Source: Francisella orientalis FNO12 (GTDB lineage Bacteria > Pseudomonadota > Gammaproteobacteria > Francisellales > Francisellaceae). Taken from it: a DNA stretch of 64,000 nucleotides. Shown here piece after piece: positions 61,767-64,000 of the stretch. Positions within the stretch are counted from its first letter, which is position 1, and the number at the start of each line of letters is the position of its first letter. The position numbers and the translations under genes were made by a program. The DNA lies in the NCBI RefSeq assembly GCF_001042525.2, contig NZ_CP011921.2, forward strand, positions 434,001 through 498,000, read 5' to 3'. Below the pieces are notes generated by a model. That model searched no databases. It had not been told where the DNA came from and was given only the letters and a program-made list of their open reading frames with translations.

Positions 61767-63501
61767 CTATTGGTAGTATTTAGAGTATAATTTATAAAAC
61801 TCTGAGTATTTTAATATTTGAGTATCATATGCTTTAAGTTTAAGTCCTAAATATTCTCTTTCATTTCCATTGTGATTTAAGATAATAGCAATTTTATAAT
61901 CCTTTTCACCTTTGATAACAACTTCAATATCACTCGGAGAACTATAGGTATCTAAATTATGTTTTTTAGCTAAATCTAAGACTAAATTATTCTAAAAATA
62001 TTCATCATCAATACCAGTTCCTATATAATAAATTTCTCCTTTGCCCACTTTATTTTTTACAGCAGCACTATAATTTTTAAATTCATCAATATAGTTACAT
62101 AATGATTCGCAAGACTCTTTAACGGTAAGCATATCACGCCATACAGTAGCAGTTAAATCTTTACCTTGATATTTGATTTTACAATCTAATACATCAACAC
62201 TAATATTTGCATCAAAAAAAGGTTTGTATAACCTAGCGTGTTCATGTTGGATATTAAAAGAGGTAGATTGTTGCTGAATACGCCAGCTATAGATATTATC
62301 CATTGAATATATCAAAGCTACTTTTGATTGTGTTGGAGCTTGTATTGCTTTTTGATTTTGTTTTGCTAATTTAATAATATCTAACATCTCATTATAGCGA
62401 TGATTATATTTGTTATCATGATCTAATACACCATAACAAAATAGTTCAGCACCTTTTGTAGCAGTGCGCCATCTGAAATATATTAGGTTTTCACAGCCTC
62501 TAGCCATAGCTTGGAAGGACCATAACTTAGCATGTCCAGGCCTAGGTACAAATCCCATTATATTATGAGCTTGAGCACCTATCAGTTGTTCTGTGATCCA
62601 GTAATTTTTTCTTTGAAAACCTCTAGTTTGATCTAACTTCATAGCTGTTTTATATGCATCTACCGGGATTTGTTGACCGCCCCATACTGGATAGTTGTTT
62701 AAAGCAACAATATCTATTTGTTCTGCTAGATCCGTATGATCTTGTGCTTTAGAAAAGTAGTCTCCTGTAAAATTATGTAAAGTTTGTTGGTTTGGTACTA
62801 TATTTTTAATGACCCTAGCTTGTCTTGCTAAAAAGTTTGTTGTTGTTTGAGCTCTAAAGTGATTGAAGTATAACATCATATCAGGGTTTGGAGCGGGAAT
62901 TGTTGGACGAGGAATATTTATCTCATCAAAATTGTTGTAAGTTTGAGACCAAAAAAACAGAACCTATAGCATTATTAAATGAATTGATATTATTATTAAA
63001 CTCTTCTTTTAGATAGTTTCTAAATTCTAACTCACATTGATCACAATAACACATATCACTAGTTTCATGACCAAGTTCATTATCAATGTGCCAAAGCAGT
63101 AAAGCTGGGTGGTTATGATATGCTTCAACCATTTTTTGAGTAATGCGCTCAGCATACTTATTATAAGTTGACGAATTTAGGCAAGCTTGTCTTCTACCAC
63201 CAAAATATCTTTGTAAACCATTTCCATCAATAGAGAAAATTTTAGGATCTTTTTTATATAGCCATGTAGGAACAGTTGCTGTAGGTGTGCCTAACATGAT
63301 TTTTAATCCTAGTTTATGAGCTTTATTTAGTATCATTTCAAAAAAACTAAAATCAAACTCATTTTCTCTAGGCTCTATGAGATGCCAAGCAAATTCAGCA
63401 ATTCTAATACAATTTAACTTAGAATTTGCTATACGATTTAAATCATTGTCAATAAGAGAGTAGTCCCATTGTTCTGGGTAATAGTCAACACCGAAGTACA
63501 T
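61767..63501 (-). pseudogene. GH42 beta-galactosidase, broken
   Basis: ATG 63499-63501 opens MYFGVDYYPEQWDYSLID, the GH42 start. The acid/base Glu142 is in LLLWHIDNELGHE, and metal-site cysteines follow (MCYCDQCELEF). At about 62950 a 7-T run carries an extra T; removing it restores VFWSQTYNNFDEINIP. The next frame holds the nucleophile in YWITEQLIGAQ and GFVPRPGHAKLWSFQAMARG. A TAG at 61992-61994 then cuts off the C-terminal ~75 residues, which remain open to TAG 61767-61769. It would hydrolyse small galactosides in the cytoplasm. First gene of a dead two-gene sugar operon. Confidence 0.9.
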
Positions 63502-63599
63502 AATTACATTATATTAAAAATAAAGATAAAATTATTATATGTTTAAGCGATATTTACTTTAATTAATTAGTTAGAAATTTTGCTTTAAAAAAGGATTAT

Positions 63600-64000
63600 C
63601 TAAATTGAGGTGACCTGCATAATCTCACCATTTTTTGAGATTTTTATATGGTTACCATCTTTGAACCAGTCGCCAAGTACATATCTAGTATAGTTATCAC
63701 CTATATGTATAGCCATTTTGTGCGTATGACCATGAATGACGATATCATAGTTGTTACGATATTTTTCGATACCTTTATTAGTTACATCAACATTAGGATT
63801 CTTACGATTTTTTACATAGCTTGCTTGGCGGACATTCTTTGCAGTATATTCTCTTATGAATAAAGGTAATCTTCTAAAAATAAATCTCAGAATAGGGTTA
63901 TATGCAATCCATTTTCTATAAGTTTGGTAACTCTTATCATCTGTACAAAATAGATCTCCATGCGAGAGAAGTATTTTTTGATTAGATATATCTATATAAT
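63600..64000 (-). CDS. lpxH: UDP-2,3-diacylglucosamine hydrolase, C-terminal part (5' end outside window)
   Basis: About 133 residues are visible, ending at TAG 63600-63602. Calcineurin-like phosphoesterase motifs of LpxH are clear: LLSHGDLFCTDDKSYQTYR (metal site and lipid-binding region) and VIHGHTHKMAIH (metal His residues), then YVLGDWFKDGN. It cleaves UDP-2,3-diacylglucosamine to lipid X in lipid A synthesis at the inner membrane. The start lies beyond 64000. The visible part is intact. Confidence 0.9.
   Translation of the reverse strand, partial: YIDISNQKILLSHGDLFCTDDKSYQTYRKWIAYNPILRFIFRRLPLFIREYTAKNVRQASYVKNRKNPNVDVTNKGIEKYRNNYDIVIHGHTHKMAIHIGDNYTRYVLGDWFKDGNHIKISKNGEIMQVTSI

Overview
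The window is AT-rich (about two thirds A+T by eye). Its gene content and order closely match what I remember of the Francisella tularensis chromosome: mtnN, tandem slt copies, lolC/lolF-lolD, an inducible-type lysine decarboxylase, gcvT-H-PA-PB, a pulB-glgB / pgm-glgC-glgA-glgP-malQ glycogen cluster, glyQ, murE, murF, asd and thrABC. That assignment is from memory, with no database search. The number of broken genes fits a host-restricted lineage (tularensis or holarctica type) better than F. novicida. I see no insertion sequence, tRNA, CRISPR array or prophage.

Layout. 1-5308: parC 3' end, mtnN, a dead slt copy and an intact slt copy. 5345-9402: a dead MFS transporter, a dead small outer-membrane barrel, and a large MscS-type channel. 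9636-13124: dnaE. 13135-14373: an accessory patch with hairpin repeats, two GIY-YIG nuclease remnants and a dead DUF4230-like gene. 14522-18559: an aromatic amino acid permease, a dead acyltransferase and a dead deformylase-like gene. 18597-19254: a lone 5S rRNA with its own promoter, then a gene-poor stretch. 19255-27921: lipoprotein-release ABC transporter (lolC/F-lolD), lysine decarboxylase and the glycine cleavage operon. 27965-33394: five genes, of which only metY is intact. 33404-47360: glycogen synthesis and breakdown. 47446-48932: a coupled three-gene module (two small membrane proteins and a DUF6414-like protein) that is mostly broken. 49149-53803: glyQ, murE, murF and a dead HD hydrolase. 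53812-60545: a Cys-rich secreted protein with an early frameshift, asd, and thrA-thrB-thrC. 60572-63501: a dead transporter/beta-galactosidase pair. 63600-64000: lpxH 3' part.

How the genes work together. Asd and ThrA-B-C carry aspartate to threonine. The methionine branch is cut because metA carries four nonsense codons and a frameshift, although metY is intact. The pgm-glgC-glgA-glgB set builds glycogen; glgP, malQ and the pullulanase PulB take it apart; all of these look intact. MurE and MurF act in peptidoglycan precursor synthesis, Slt recycles peptidoglycan, LpxH acts in lipid A synthesis, and LolC/F-LolD release lipoproteins from the inner membrane.

The main theme is gene decay: I count 18 broken genes or fragments. 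The two least explained things are a family of hairpin repeats with matching stem changes that sit directly against GIY-YIG nuclease remnants, and the DUF6414-like three-gene module behind a near-consensus promoter. A third notable signal is an almost identical 114-bp tract shared by the dead and intact slt genes, which suggests gene conversion.
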